Source: Herminiimonas contaminans
Lineage (GTDB): Bacteria; Pseudomonadota; Gammaproteobacteria; Burkholderiales; Burkholderiaceae_D
DNA length: 64,000 nt
Reading direction: 5' to 3'
Assembly (NCBI RefSeq): GCF_015645465.1
Contig: NZ_JADOEL010000011.1
Coordinates: forward strand, 62,001-126,000
This document shows, one piece after another, positions 17,028 to 25,226 of the stretch (position 1 is the first letter of the stretch; each line of letters begins with the position of its first letter). Below the pieces are notes generated by a model, which had not been told where the DNA came from, did no database searches, and saw nothing but the letters and a program-made list of their open reading frames with translations. The position numbers were made by a program, and so were the translations under genes.

Positions 17028-17675
17028 TTGGACTTGTTTGATGGAATAGAAGAGCGGCGTAGCTGGCGCGAAGACTTGTGCGCAGGTGCGACGGTGCTGC
17101 GTGCTTATGCGCTGGCGCACGAGGCTGACTTGCTGGCTGGCGTGACTAGTGTGTGTGAGGTCGCACCGTTTCGCCATATGCATACCCCGGGTGGTTTTCG
17201 CATGTCGGTCGCAATGACGAATTGCGGTGATTACGGCTGGGTCACTGATAGAACGGGTTATCGCTACGATGCGATCGATCCTGTCAGTGGCCAGCCGTGG
17301 CCGCAGATGCCGGATGCGTTTCTGAGGTTGGCGCAAGCTGCAGCGGCGGCGGCAGGTTTTACGGATTTCACGCCGGATGCCTGCCTGATCAATTGCTATG
17401 AGCCGGGTGCGCGCATGTCGCTGCACCAGGATAAGGATGAGCATGACTTCCGTCAGCCCATCGTGTCGGTATCGCTAGGCATACCTGCCGTGTTTCAGTT
17501 CGGCGGTGATGCGCGTAGCGATAAGCCGGTGCGTGTGCCCTTGCAGCATGGTGATGTAGTGGTGTGGGGCGGGCCTGCGAGATTGCGTTACCACGGTGTG
17601 CTGGCGCTGAAGCAGGCGACACATCCCTTGCTGGGTGGTCGCAGGATTAACCTGACCTTACGCAAGGCAGCCTGA
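17028..17675 (+). CDS. alkB: DNA oxidative demethylase AlkB
   Basis: A 215-residue Fe(II)/2-oxoglutarate dioxygenase that removes methyl lesions from DNA bases. Iron ligands His133, Asp135 (LHQDKDEHD) and His189 (RYHGV), and the 2-oxoglutarate set Arg206/Asn208/Arg212 (GGRRINLTLR), are all present. The length and the MPDAFLRLA segment match E. coli AlkB. The best start is a TTG at 17028 with a weak upstream G-rich stretch; no in-frame ATG is available nearby. No ada gene adjoins it. Confidence 0.94.
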   Translation: MDLFDGIEERRSWREDLCAGATVLRAYALAHEADLLAGVTSVCEVAPFRHMHTPGGFRMSVAMTNCGDYGWVTDRTGYRYDAIDPVSGQPWPQMPDAFLRLAQAAAAAAGFTDFTPDACLINCYEPGARMSLHQDKDEHDFRQPIVSVSLGIPAVFQFGGDARSDKPVRVPLQHGDVVVWGGPARLRYHGVLALKQATHPLLGGRRINLTLRKAA

Positions 17676-17736
17676 TTTGAATATTCATTCTTAATTTGAA
17701 TATTCGCTTCAGGCATGCTTGCATGCAGCCGCTGGT

Positions 17737-18264
17737 TTATTGCTCTGCGGCCGCTTTCAGATTGGCGAGACCGATAGCAAAATCATCGCCGACCATTTTG
17801 TCCATATTGAAAAAGACACTCATCAGTTTGGACATATAGTTGGCCGGACCGTACATGCTCCAGGTCACCTGGGTCGCATCGCCTTGCGGTTGCAAGGTAA
17901 ATTCCGCCGTATTGTGTGCTTCGAACGGCGCCAGGAAGTCCAGCTTGATCACGATGCGTGATGCAGGCGATGACTCTGTGATTTCCATCCGTCCCTTACC
18001 GACGTTCTTGTCGCCATCCCATTCATAAACTGCACCCTGGCCACTGGCTGCGCCACTGTGTGTGCGTTTCATGTCCGGATCTTTTTTCTCATATGGCGAC
18101 CATGTGGTCCAGCTATGGAAGTCGTTAATGAGTGGATATATCTTTTCCGGTGGCGCCTTGATGGTCGTTGTGCGTTCGACGCGGAAGGTGTCCGGCTTGG
18201 TGGTGGCAAAGACCAGGATGGCGATGATGACAACCAGTACGGCGATGGCGATGATTTTGAACAT
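17737..18264 (-). CDS. SRPBCC (START-like) family protein with N-terminal membrane anchor
   Basis: A 175-residue protein. The first 22 residues form one hydrophobic segment (IIAIAVLVVIIAILVFATT), followed by a polyketide cyclase/AHSA1-type SRPBCC domain (RVERTTTIKAPPEKIYPLI, DFHSWTTWSPYEKKDP). The fold binds hydrophobic ligands in a deep pocket. It is the last gene of the five-gene minus-strand operon that begins at 19962. The ligand is unknown. Confidence 0.85.
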   Translation of the reverse strand: MFKIIAIAVLVVIIAILVFATTKPDTFRVERTTTIKAPPEKIYPLINDFHSWTTWSPYEKKDPDMKRTHSGAASGQGAVYEWDGDKNVGKGRMEITESSPASRIVIKLDFLAPFEAHNTAEFTLQPQGDATQVTWSMYGPANYMSKLMSVFFNMDKMVGDDFAIGLANLKAAAEQ

Positions 18265-18309
18265 GGATGGTCCCGTTGTTAGTCGTTGTTATGGGTGCTT
18301 GTAGTGGAG

Positions 18310-18738
18310 TCAGCTCTGGTCCGCTTCTATTTTGGCGCGCAGGCGTTCTTCCTGTAACCGCAGCTCTGGCGTTAGCTCGGCGCCGAAATCTTCCATATCA
18401 AATATCTGGCGGATTTCGATCTCCGATTCGGCTCCGGTCGGGTTGGGACAGCGTTTGACCCATTCGATCGCCTCTTCTTTTGACTTCACTTTCCAGATCC
18501 AGAAACCGGCGATGAGTTGATTCGTTTCTGGAAATGGGCCGTCGATGACCGTGCGTTTGTCGCCTGAGAATCTGACGCGTGCACCTTTCGAACTGGGATG
18601 CAGGCCGTCACCGGCCAGCATGATGCCGGCATTTACCAGTTCTTCATTGAAGTTGCCCATCTCGGTGAAGAGTTTTTCATCCGGCATGACACCGGCTTCC
18701 GTGTTTTTGTCTGCTTTGATGATGATCATGAAGCGCAT
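18310..18738 (-). CDS. YciI family protein (YCII-related)
   Basis: A 142-residue protein of the YCII/DGPF type: MRFMIIIKADKNTEAGVMPD at the start and the DGPFPETNQLIAGFWIW segment, which is the family hallmark. The start at 18738 follows GAGGAG by about 7 nt; the longer frame to 18783 runs into the upstream gene. DGPF proteins often occur with SRPBCC, VOC and SnoaL proteins, exactly as here. Biochemical role unknown. Confidence 0.88.
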   Translation of the reverse strand: MRFMIIIKADKNTEAGVMPDEKLFTEMGNFNEELVNAGIMLAGDGLHPSSKGARVRFSGDKRTVIDGPFPETNQLIAGFWIWKVKSKEEAIEWVKRCPNPTGAESEIEIRQIFDMEDFGAELTPELRLQEERLRAKIEADQS

Positions 18739-18758
18739 GTTGATGCTCCTCTCTGGTT

Positions 18759-19241
18759 TTATTTGGCTGGTTCTTCGGTACACATTTTCTGTGCACCTTC
18801 ACGTATTTCTTCCGGGCTCATATCGCGTATATGAGTAGCGATCGACCATGAATGGCCGAATGGATCTTCCAGTACGCCATAGCGATCACCCCAGAAGGTG
18901 TCTTCCATCGGCATTTTGGCGATGGCTCCGGCTGCGACCGCACGGTTGTAGACGGCATCAGCGTTTTCCACATAGAGGTGGATGGTGACCGGACTACCTT
19001 TCAGCGACTTGGGGGCGAACGAACAGAATTCCGGATATTCATCCATCAGCATCAGCGATGAATCACCGATGCGTAGATGGGCGTGCATGATCTTGCCGCC
19101 GGGGCCGGGTAGTACTGAAGCGTCGGTGGCGTGAAAGGCTTTCTTGTAAAACTCGATGGCGGCCGCTGCATCGGCACATACCAGGTGTGGGGTCAGGCTA
19201 TGCATTCCTTCCGGAATGGCTTTCACTGCTGGCTTGCTCAT
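18759..19241 (-). CDS. VOC family protein (PhnB/glyoxalase-like)
   Basis: A 160-residue vicinal-oxygen-chelate protein of the PhnB-like group, which usually acts as a small metal-dependent enzyme or resistance protein. Seen are LTPHLVCADAAAAIEFYKKA, the HAHLRIGDSSLMLMDE strand and the C-terminal WGDRYGVLEDPFGHSWSIAT, which carries the typical metal- and ligand-contact residues. It lies 20 bp upstream of the YciI gene in the same operon. Confidence 0.88.
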   Translation of the reverse strand: MSKPAVKAIPEGMHSLTPHLVCADAAAAIEFYKKAFHATDASVLPGPGGKIMHAHLRIGDSSLMLMDEYPEFCSFAPKSLKGSPVTIHLYVENADAVYNRAVAAGAIAKMPMEDTFWGDRYGVLEDPFGHSWSIATHIRDMSPEEIREGAQKMCTEEPAK

Positions 19242-19293
19242 GGTGTGCTCCTCGTGGATATCAGATGTATGGTCCCTGTCTGTTGCATGGACT

Positions 19294-19497
19294 CTACGGA
19301 CGGACCTTGTTGCCGGATTCGCCGTTGTAGTCTCTGTGGTGTGCTTCGTATTGCTCTATTTGTTGCAGCAGGCTTTGCATCTCGGCCTGCTCGTGTTCAG
19401 CCTGGCCGACCGCCCACAGCTGGTCAAAGCGTTGAATCATTTGCAGGTAGTCGGCCTCGCTGGTACTCAACGCTGGTGCTCCGGCTGGGATGTTCAT
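19294..19497 (-). CDS. Small protein resembling the N-terminal region of HigA-type antitoxins
   Basis: A 67-residue protein. The segment TSEADYLQMIQRFDQLWAVG, followed by a short acidic linker and LLQQIEQYEAHH, resembles the N-terminal helical part of HigA-like antitoxins, but the helix-turn-helix that should follow is absent. It sits inside the operon between the SnoaL-like and VOC genes, with short gaps on either side (21 and 52 bp). The resemblance is by eye only. Confidence 0.55.
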   Translation of the reverse strand: MNIPAGAPALSTSEADYLQMIQRFDQLWAVGQAEHEQAEMQSLLQQIEQYEAHHRDYNGESGNKVRP

Positions 19498-19518
19498 GGC
19501 TGCTTCTGATCGCTGGGC

Positions 19519-19962
19519 TTAGGGTTGCAGGTCGAACAAGGCCTTGCTGGTTTCCATGTCGAAGGGTGCCGAGAAGTGTTCATGCACGATTTTCCATTTG
19601 CCATCTATCTTGCGATATCCGGTGCTTGAACGCATCCATGAGGTCTGCTCCTTGCCATCCTTGTCTATGCCGCCGCAGCGGTTCAGGCAATGGCTGAACG
19701 CCACATTGCCGTCAACTGCGATGTGCAGGTCATGCACCTTGAAGCTCATGGCGGAACACATAGACATACACATCTGCCAATGCTTTCTGTATACATCCCA
19801 GCCCTTGAATTGCAAGGCCAGGATGGCATCGTAGGCGATGACATCGGGGGCATAGTGCGCCATCGTCGCATCGACATCGGCGGCACTGGCGGCCTTGATC
19901 CAGCTATCGATCAGTGCGCGGATTTCTGCTTCTGCTGCAGTGTTATTTATCTCCTGACTCAT
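19519..19962 (-). CDS. SnoaL-like/DUF4440 (NTF2-fold) protein
   Basis: A 147-residue NTF2-fold protein of the YybH/ketosteroid-isomerase-like type: IRALIDSWIKAASAADVDAT, then MAHYAPDVIAYDA and a C-terminal GKWKIVHEHFSAPFD. Its exact reaction is unknown. It is the first gene of the operon and is divergent from the TetR gene at 20049, with two palindromic sites between them. Confidence 0.85.
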   Translation of the reverse strand: MSQEINNTAAEAEIRALIDSWIKAASAADVDATMAHYAPDVIAYDAILALQFKGWDVYRKHWQMCMSMCSAMSFKVHDLHIAVDGNVAFSHCLNRCGGIDKDGKEQTSWMRSSTGYRKIDGKWKIVHEHFSAPFDMETSKALFDLQP

Positions 19963-19990
19963 ACTGTTTCTCCTATGGAAGGTAGTTATT

Positions 19991-20037
19991 GTGTACAGTG
20001 TTCATAAATAATAGTACAACTAGTGTACGGTGTACAC
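19991..20037. promoter_or_regulatory. Two putative operators between the SnoaL-led operon and its TetR regulator
   Basis: GTGTAC-GGT-GTACAC at 20023-20037 is a perfect 6-3-6 inverted repeat. A weaker copy, GTGTAC-AGT-GTTCAT, lies at 19991-20005, 32 bp centre to centre. The position in a 86-bp divergent intergenic region next to a TetR gene points to the TetR protein as the binder. Confidence 0.65.
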
Positions 20038-20048
20038 ATTTATTCAAG

Positions 20049-20711
20049 ATGACGAAAAAAGTAGTGGTTCCGAAGCGCAATACTTACCGCCACGGGGATT
20101 TGTACCGGGCTTTGCTGGAAGCGGGAACGCAGATGGCGCGGGTAGGAGGGCCGACTGCAGTGGTATTGCGTGAAGTGACGCGGCAGGTCGGGGTGGCACC
20201 GAATGCCGCGTACCGGCACTTTGCCGATCGCAATGCCTTATTGCAGGCGGTTTGCTTTGTCGCTCAGTCGCAACTGGCGCTGGCGATAGAAGCTGAAATG
20301 CAAGCATGTGTCGACAATGGCAATGCTGCCGATCTGGCGCGTGCGCATGTGCGCGCCGTCGGTACTGGCTATTTGCGTTTCGCGCGCGCCGAGCCGGGTT
20401 TGTTCCGCACGGCATTCTCGGTGCATGAAGATTTGCAGCAGGCGCAGACACCGGCAATGGCCGGGGAGAGTGGCCTCACGCCATTCCAGTTGCTGGGTTT
20501 AGCGCTGGACGAACTGGTGGCGGCAGGTGCGATGGGAGCGGAACGCCGCGCAGGTGCCGAGTTCCTGGCATGGTCGGCAGTGCATGGACTGGCCATGCTC
20601 TCGATAGACGGGCCTTTGCGTAGCCTGAATGATGAGCAGGCGGCAGCAATAGGACAACGCCTGATCGATATGGTGGAGTTTGGTATGCCGCTGGCGCGCG
20701 GCTGGGGTTGA
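20049..20711 (+). CDS. TetR/AcrR family transcriptional regulator
   Basis: A 220-residue TetR protein with the HTH at about 20-60 (VLREVTRQVGVAPNAAYRHF, then ADRNALLQAV) and a TetR_C/WHG-type ligand domain. The start at 20049 (MTKKVVVPKRN) is preferred since the longer frame from 19989 reads through the palindromic operators. It is divergent from the five-gene SnoaL/HigA-N/VOC/YciI/SRPBCC operon and probably represses it and itself. The inducer is unknown. Confidence 0.9.
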   Translation: MTKKVVVPKRNTYRHGDLYRALLEAGTQMARVGGPTAVVLREVTRQVGVAPNAAYRHFADRNALLQAVCFVAQSQLALAIEAEMQACVDNGNAADLARAHVRAVGTGYLRFARAEPGLFRTAFSVHEDLQQAQTPAMAGESGLTPFQLLGLALDELVAAGAMGAERRAGAEFLAWSAVHGLAMLSIDGPLRSLNDEQAAAIGQRLIDMVEFGMPLARGWG

Positions 20712-20715
20712 CTGC

Positions 20716-20928
20716 TTAAGGTTGGCGCAATGGATCAAGCAAATGCCGCAAGGCATTGTGATCCAGTTCATACATGAGTGCGATCAGGCTGCCCAGTTCA
20801 CCAGACGGAAAACCTTCACGCGCAAACCAGCCCAGGTAGTGACCGGGTAAATCGGCCAGCAGCCTGTCCTTGTATTTCCCGTAAGGCATGGTGCGGGTGA
20901 CGAGTAGTTGCAGTGCTTCCTGGTTCAT
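20716..20928 (-). CDS. DUF3820 family protein
   Basis: A 70-residue protein with the DUF3820 pattern: TMPYGKYKDRLLADLPGHYL, GWFAREGFP and GSLIALMYELDHNAL. The motif (MPFGKYKG-like) also forms the C-terminal part of some exonuclease X proteins and is thought to bind nucleic acid. It ends 4 bp from the end of the convergent TetR gene. Confidence 0.88.
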   Translation of the reverse strand: MNQEALQLLVTRTMPYGKYKDRLLADLPGHYLGWFAREGFPSGELGSLIALMYELDHNALRHLLDPLRQP

Positions 20929-21114
20929 GTCTGGTGTGCTTGTATTTGCTGACGTAAAAAATAAAGTTGTGCACTGATGGGAGCGACGATAATGGCGTAC
21001 GCATATTTTGCGTATGTAAATGATAAAGAAAAAGCGTCGGGCGCAAATTAAATTGCACCAATTTATTAGCCGCGTGAAACTTTTCCCGCCTTATCCTCTC
21101 TACAGAATTGTCTT

Positions 21115-21133
21115 ATAATGAGAATCATTGTTA
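21115..21133. promoter_or_regulatory. Fur box and -10 element of the feo operon
   Basis: ATAATGAGAATCATTGTTA fits the 19-bp Fur consensus closely. It overlaps a TATAAT at 21114-21119, so Fur-Fe(II) binding would block RNA polymerase. Iron repression of feoAB is well established in other bacteria. Confidence 0.85.
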
Positions 21134-21149
21134 TTTGTATTGGCTTGCT

Positions 21150-21389
21150 GTGAATCTTTCCGAATTGCCTCCCTTTACTTCTGCCGTAGTCGACGACGTG
21201 ATCAATGTCGATGGCGTTGACCCGATAGCCAAACGCTTGCGTGAACTCGGTTTTGTTTCCGGTGAGCCGGTGCGCATCGTGGCGCGCGGTCCTATAGGCG
21301 CTGATCCTCTTTTAGTGCAAATCGGTTTTACCCGTTTTGCTTTACGTCGTTCCGAAGCGCAGCGCGTGCGCGTGCACGTCGCCAGCTAA
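21150..21389 (+). CDS. feoA: Ferrous iron transport protein A
   Basis: A 79-residue SH3-fold FeoA protein: a short start (NLSELPPF), then AKRLRELGFVSGEPVRIV and GPIGADPLLVQIGFTRFALR. It is needed with FeoB for Fe(II) uptake. A GTG at 21150 is preferred because the longer frame (from a TTG at 21108) would translate through the Fur box and -10 element. It is 12 bp upstream of feoB. Confidence 0.93.
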   Translation: MNLSELPPFTSAVVDDVINVDGVDPIAKRLRELGFVSGEPVRIVARGPIGADPLLVQIGFTRFALRRSEAQRVRVHVAS

Positions 21390-21401
21390 TTTTTATATTC
21401 C

Positions 21402-23234
21402 ATGTCCATATCCCGCATTGCGCTTGTTGGTAACCCTAATTGTGGCAAGACTGCCTTATTCAACCAACTGACCGGCAGCCGCCAGAAAGTAGCGAACTAC
21501 GCTGGCGTGACGGTGGAGCGTAAAGAAGGGCGCTTCACTGCGCCATCCGGCCGTGTGTTCAGCCTGCTTGATTTGCCGGGCGCTTACAGCCTGGACGCCA
21601 CCAGTCCGGATGAAGTGATTACACGTGATATCTGCCTCGGGAGACGTGCTGGTGAGGCAGTGCCGGAACTAATCGTCTGCGTAGTGGATGCCACCAACCT
21701 GCGCCTGCACTTGCGCTTCGTACTTGAGGTCAAGCGCCTCGGACGTCCGATGGTGCTGGCACTGAATATGATGGATGCAGCGCGCAAGCGTGGCGTGACC
21801 ATTGATCGCGAAGAGTTGCAGCGCCAGCTCGGCATGGATGTAATCGAAACCGTCGCCATCCAGACCGGTGGTGCGCAAGACCTGGTGGCGCATCTGGATA
21901 AAGTAGTGGCCAAGGATATGGCTGCGCCGGTGGTGCACGAAGGTGAAGTGCATGACCAGGTGCGCAAGATACTGGCAGCGGCGGTAGTGATGCCGACCGC
22001 TACTTCCGGTATCGATGACACGATAGATCGCTGGGTGCTGCATCCTGTGTTTGGCCTGGCGATTCTGGCGTTGGTGATGTTCTTTATTTTCCAGGCAGTG
22101 TTTTCCTGGGCTGAGCCTTTGATGGATGGCATTACTGAAGGTGTGACAGTTACTGGTGAGTGGTTCGCTGCGACACTGCCGGATGGTTTGCTGCGCAGCC
22201 TGGTCGTGGATGGGCTGTTTGCCGGGCTGGGTGCGGTGCTGGTGTTCCTGCCGCAGATTCTGATCTTATTCTTCTTTATCCTGGTACTGGAAGAATCCGG
22301 CTACCTGCCGCGTGCGGCTTTCCTGCTGGATCGCCTGATGTTCAAGGCCGGACTGACCGGACGTTCCTTTATTCCTTTGCTGTCCAGCTTTGCCTGCGCG
22401 ATTCCCGGCATCATGGCGACGCGCAGCATCCAGGACCCGCGGGATCGTTTGACGACCATCCTGGTTGCGCCGCTGATGACTTGTTCGGCACGTTTGCCGG
22501 TGTATACCTTGCTGATCGCGGCCTTCATTCCGGCCAGCACGGTGTGGGGCATCTTTAATCTGCAGGGTATCGTGCTGTTTGTGTTGTATGTGGCCGGTAT
22601 CGTCAGTGCGATGGCGGTGGCCTGGTTTATCAAGCGCATGCGCAAGGATAAGAGCGAGCACGCATTGCTGATGGAATTGCCTTCGTACCGCATGCCAGGC
22701 GCGCGCAACGTCGCTATCGGCCTGTGGGAACGCGCGCTGATCTTCTTGCGTCGTGTGACCACCATCATCCTGTCGCTGACAGTATTGCTATGGTTCCTCT
22801 CGACTTTCCCGGCGCCGCCTGAGGGTGCAACTCTGCCTGCCATTGATTACAGCCTGGCGGGTCAGCTTGGACGTTTGATGGAGCCTGTCTTTGCGCCTAT
22901 CGGTTTCAATTGGCAGATTTGTATTGCACTGATCCCTGGTCTGGCGGCACGTGAAGTGGCGGTGGCTGCGCTGGGTACCGTATATGCAATGTCGGGCAGC
23001 GAAGAAGCGGTGGCCGCGCAACTCGGCCCCTTGATTGCCGCGCAATGGTCGCTGGCGACGGCCCTGTCCTTGCTGGCCTGGTATGTATTTGCGCCGCAAT
23101 GCATGTCGACGCTGGCCGTGATCCGACGTGAAACCAATTCCTGGCGTACAGTAGCCGTCTCCGCAGGTTATCTGTTTGGCCTGGCTTATCTGGCCGCATT
23201 CCTGACTTATCAGATTACAAAGGCACTGACATGA
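21402..23234 (+). CDS. feoB: Ferrous iron transporter B
   Basis: A 610-residue Fe(II) transporter. The N-terminal G-protein domain shows G1 GNPNCGKT (10-17), G3 DLPGAYSL and G4 NMMD. The membrane domain carries the two gate motifs typical of FeoB (SSFACAIPGIMATR and IPGLAAREVAVAALG). It is shorter than the 773-residue E. coli protein, as in many betaproteobacteria, mainly through missing linker and C-terminal regions. It overlaps the next gene by 4 bp (ATGA). Confidence 0.97.
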   Translation: MSISRIALVGNPNCGKTALFNQLTGSRQKVANYAGVTVERKEGRFTAPSGRVFSLLDLPGAYSLDATSPDEVITRDICLGRRAGEAVPELIVCVVDATNLRLHLRFVLEVKRLGRPMVLALNMMDAARKRGVTIDREELQRQLGMDVIETVAIQTGGAQDLVAHLDKVVAKDMAAPVVHEGEVHDQVRKILAAAVVMPTATSGIDDTIDRWVLHPVFGLAILALVMFFIFQAVFSWAEPLMDGITEGVTVTGEWFAATLPDGLLRSLVVDGLFAGLGAVLVFLPQILILFFFILVLEESGYLPRAAFLLDRLMFKAGLTGRSFIPLLSSFACAIPGIMATRSIQDPRDRLTTILVAPLMTCSARLPVYTLLIAAFIPASTVWGIFNLQGIVLFVLYVAGIVSAMAVAWFIKRMRKDKSEHALLMELPSYRMPGARNVAIGLWERALIFLRRVTTIILSLTVLLWFLSTFPAPPEGATLPAIDYSLAGQLGRLMEPVFAPIGFNWQICIALIPGLAAREVAVAALGTVYAMSGSEEAVAAQLGPLIAAQWSLATALSLLAWYVFAPQCMSTLAVIRRETNSWRTVAVSAGYLFGLAYLAAFLTYQITKALT

Positions 23235-23539
23235 GCGCGTATGACTTGCTGCAAGATGTGATTATTGGTGCGATTGTTTTCTTCAGTGCGCTGTACGTGC
23301 TGCGCAAATTGATGCCGAAGTGGATGCGCGCCCGTCAACAGGCGCTGGCGACCATCTTGAGTAAACCTGCGCGGCCGTATCTGTTACGCAGCCTCGGTGC
23401 GTTTCTGATGCCGGGTGAGAGTTCTGGTGGTGGCTGCGGTAGTGGTTGCAGCACGTGCTCGACCTGCGAATCAAATCCGGAAGCAGAGCCTGAAGCGAAG
23501 CTGGAAGCAAAGCCGCTGGAGTTCCAGCGACATATTTGA
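23231..23539 (+). CDS. Small membrane protein with Cys-rich tail, third gene of the feo operon
   Basis: A 102-residue protein with one N-terminal membrane segment (residues 9-25), a basic stretch after it (KLMPKWMRARQQ) and a Gly/Cys-rich cluster GGGCGSGCSTCSTCE near residues 75-87. An Ala/Glu/Pro-rich tail follows. It overlaps feoB by 4 bp, so it is translationally coupled. It is not a winged-helix FeoC; the Cys cluster could hold an Fe-S centre or bind iron next to FeoB, but that is inference. Confidence 0.8.
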   Translation: MSAYDLLQDVIIGAIVFFSALYVLRKLMPKWMRARQQALATILSKPARPYLLRSLGAFLMPGESSGGGCGSGCSTCSTCESNPEAEPEAKLEAKPLEFQRHI

Positions 23540-23549
23540 ACTGAAGTAA

Positions 23550-23579
23550 TGCAATCGCCTGATCCTTCAAGCGATTGCA
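23550..23579. terminator. Hairpin between the feo operon and pbpG
   Basis: A 9-bp stem TGCAATCGC / GCGATTGCA with a 12-nt loop in the 52-bp gap between two converging genes. No U-tract, so termination is only likely. Confidence 0.5.
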
Positions 23580-23591
23580 ATCCGGCCGGGC

Positions 23592-24416
23592 TTACTTGAG
23601 ATTGAGCTTGGCCATCACCGGCTGATGATGTTCTTTCGTCAGCAAACGATGCAGGTAGTTGGCATCCGCAGTCCGGCTCGAACTCCCACGCGCATTCAAT
23701 AAAACCATGATGGCATCGCGTCCAGCGGCACGTACACGCATGATGATGCAGCGTCCGGCTTCCTGCGTGTAGCCGGTTTTCGACAGCGAGATAGCCCAGT
23801 TCTTGTCACCGACCAGCTTGTTGGTGTTGTGATAGTGGCGCATCGAGCCATTGACGTCGATCAGGTCATTGCTGACGGTCGTTATTCTTTCGATTTCCGG
23901 ATACTTGGAGGCGGCCAGCGCGAGTCTGGCCAGGTCGCTGGCAGTCGAGGTGTTGTACGGCGAGAGGCCGGTTGGTTCTTCTATATTGGTGCGGCGCAGG
24001 TTAAGCATATGCGCTTTGTTGCGTACCGCCAGCTTGAAGTGTTCCAGACCACCAGGGTAGCTACGTGCCAGTGCATGGGCGGCGCGATTGTCGGACGACA
24101 TCAGGGCCAGTTCCAGCAATTCGTGGCGCGACAATACGGCGCCTACCGGCACACGTGAAGAACTGAATTTCAGGGTGTCGACATCCTCTTCGGCTACCGT
24201 GATGCGCTCATGCATATCGGGTTTGGCATCGAGTACGACCATCGCAGTCATCAGTTTGGTGAGCGAAGCGATAGGAACGATGTCGGTCGCATTCTTTTCA
24301 AATACGACGTGGCCGGTGCTTTCATCGATCACGATGGCATGTTTGGAACCGAGGGGAGTGGCAAAGGCAGAGCTGGCAGCGGTGATGGCAACAGCGAGGA
24401 GGATGGAACGGATCAT
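23592..24416 (-). CDS. pbpG: D-alanyl-D-alanine endopeptidase (PBP7 type)
   Basis: A 274-residue periplasmic serine peptidase of the S11 family that cuts cross-links in peptidoglycan. A signal peptide (SILLAVAITAASSAFA) is followed by the active-site motifs SLTK (Ser51-Lys54), SDN (108-110) and KTG (213-215, in SKTGYTQEAG). The length and lack of a C-terminal amphipathic anchor fit PBP7 rather than DacA or DacC. It is a single gene. Confidence 0.93.
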   Translation of the reverse strand: MIRSILLAVAITAASSAFATPLGSKHAIVIDESTGHVVFEKNATDIVPIASLTKLMTAMVVLDAKPDMHERITVAEEDVDTLKFSSSRVPVGAVLSRHELLELALMSSDNRAAHALARSYPGGLEHFKLAVRNKAHMLNLRRTNIEEPTGLSPYNTSTASDLARLALAASKYPEIERITTVSNDLIDVNGSMRHYHNTNKLVGDKNWAISLSKTGYTQEAGRCIIMRVRAAGRDAIMVLLNARGSSSRTADANYLHRLLTKEHHQPVMAKLNLK

Positions 24417-24635
24417 AAACGCTCGAATGAATTTCTTTGAGCGGGAATAATAGCCTCGTTTGTTACTGCAAAGTTGGTGTCAGGTGGTGTGCAGCAGACT
24501 ATTTTTTGTAACGGATGTTAATTTGTTCAGAGATGGTCTGAATGACAGATGCGGAAAGGGTGGAAGGTGATGCCTGCTGCACAATTTTTAGGCAGTACAG
24601 CAGGTGCTTCAATTCTGTGAATTGATGCCGGAAGA

Positions 24636-24875
24636 TTATTTCTTCGGCAGGTTAGGATCAACCGTGTGTGCTACCGCTGCGAACATATCGGCAACGGTTT
24701 CGAATTGGTTTTTGCCCAGGTACTCGGCTTCACGCATCAGGTGCATGGCGAGGGCGGTATTGCTTTCATCGTTGCTGCCTTTCAGGCTGCGGCCGAGGTG
24801 GCGACAGAAAGAAAGAATCTCGCTTCTGCTGTAGGTATCTTCTGCCGGTGCCGTGTCTGTGTTCTGATCGCTCAT
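24636..24875 (-). CDS. Small hypothetical protein
   Basis: A 79-residue acidic soluble protein beginning MSDQNTDTAPAEDTYSRSEI; the rest is helical (FCRHLGRSLKGSNDESNTAL). GGAG lies 6 nt before the ATG at 24875, which decides this start over the longer frame to 24986. No family is recognised. Confidence 0.6.
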   Translation of the reverse strand: MSDQNTDTAPAEDTYSRSEILSFCRHLGRSLKGSNDESNTALAMHLMREAEYLGKNQFETVADMFAAVAHTVDPNLPKK

Positions 24876-25226
24876 TGATGCTCCTATCGTTGGTATGAGT
24901 AAGAGGCAAATAGTATCCAATCGGGGCGGGGTTGTCTTGGTATGCGCCCAATAATCATTTTTCCCTAGCTGGATGGCTTGATGCAATTTTCAATAAATTA
25001 CATTCACTTTATTCCATAATTCATTGATTTATTTGAGTTTAAATTCTCAATTTGAAGTGAATTCTAGAATATTGAATTGCACTGCGGAAAGGCGCTGGTG
25101 GCGCACGAATTGCTAGTAAAACGAGATATGTACACAAACCAAAATAATTTTCCTATTGCAAGAAAGTGAACGTTCTTGCATCAGACATGCCAAAGCGTGC
25201 TGAACATATAGCTATCAAGGAGCACA
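24876..25226. other. 351-bp AT-rich intergenic region with divergent promoters
   Basis: Visibly richer in A and T than its surroundings, especially 24960-25080. It must hold the promoters of opgD (plus) and of the small gene at 24875 (minus). A TTGAG / CTCAA inverted pair with an 8-bp spacer lies at 25033-25050. No ORF or RNA gene was recognised. Confidence 0.5.
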
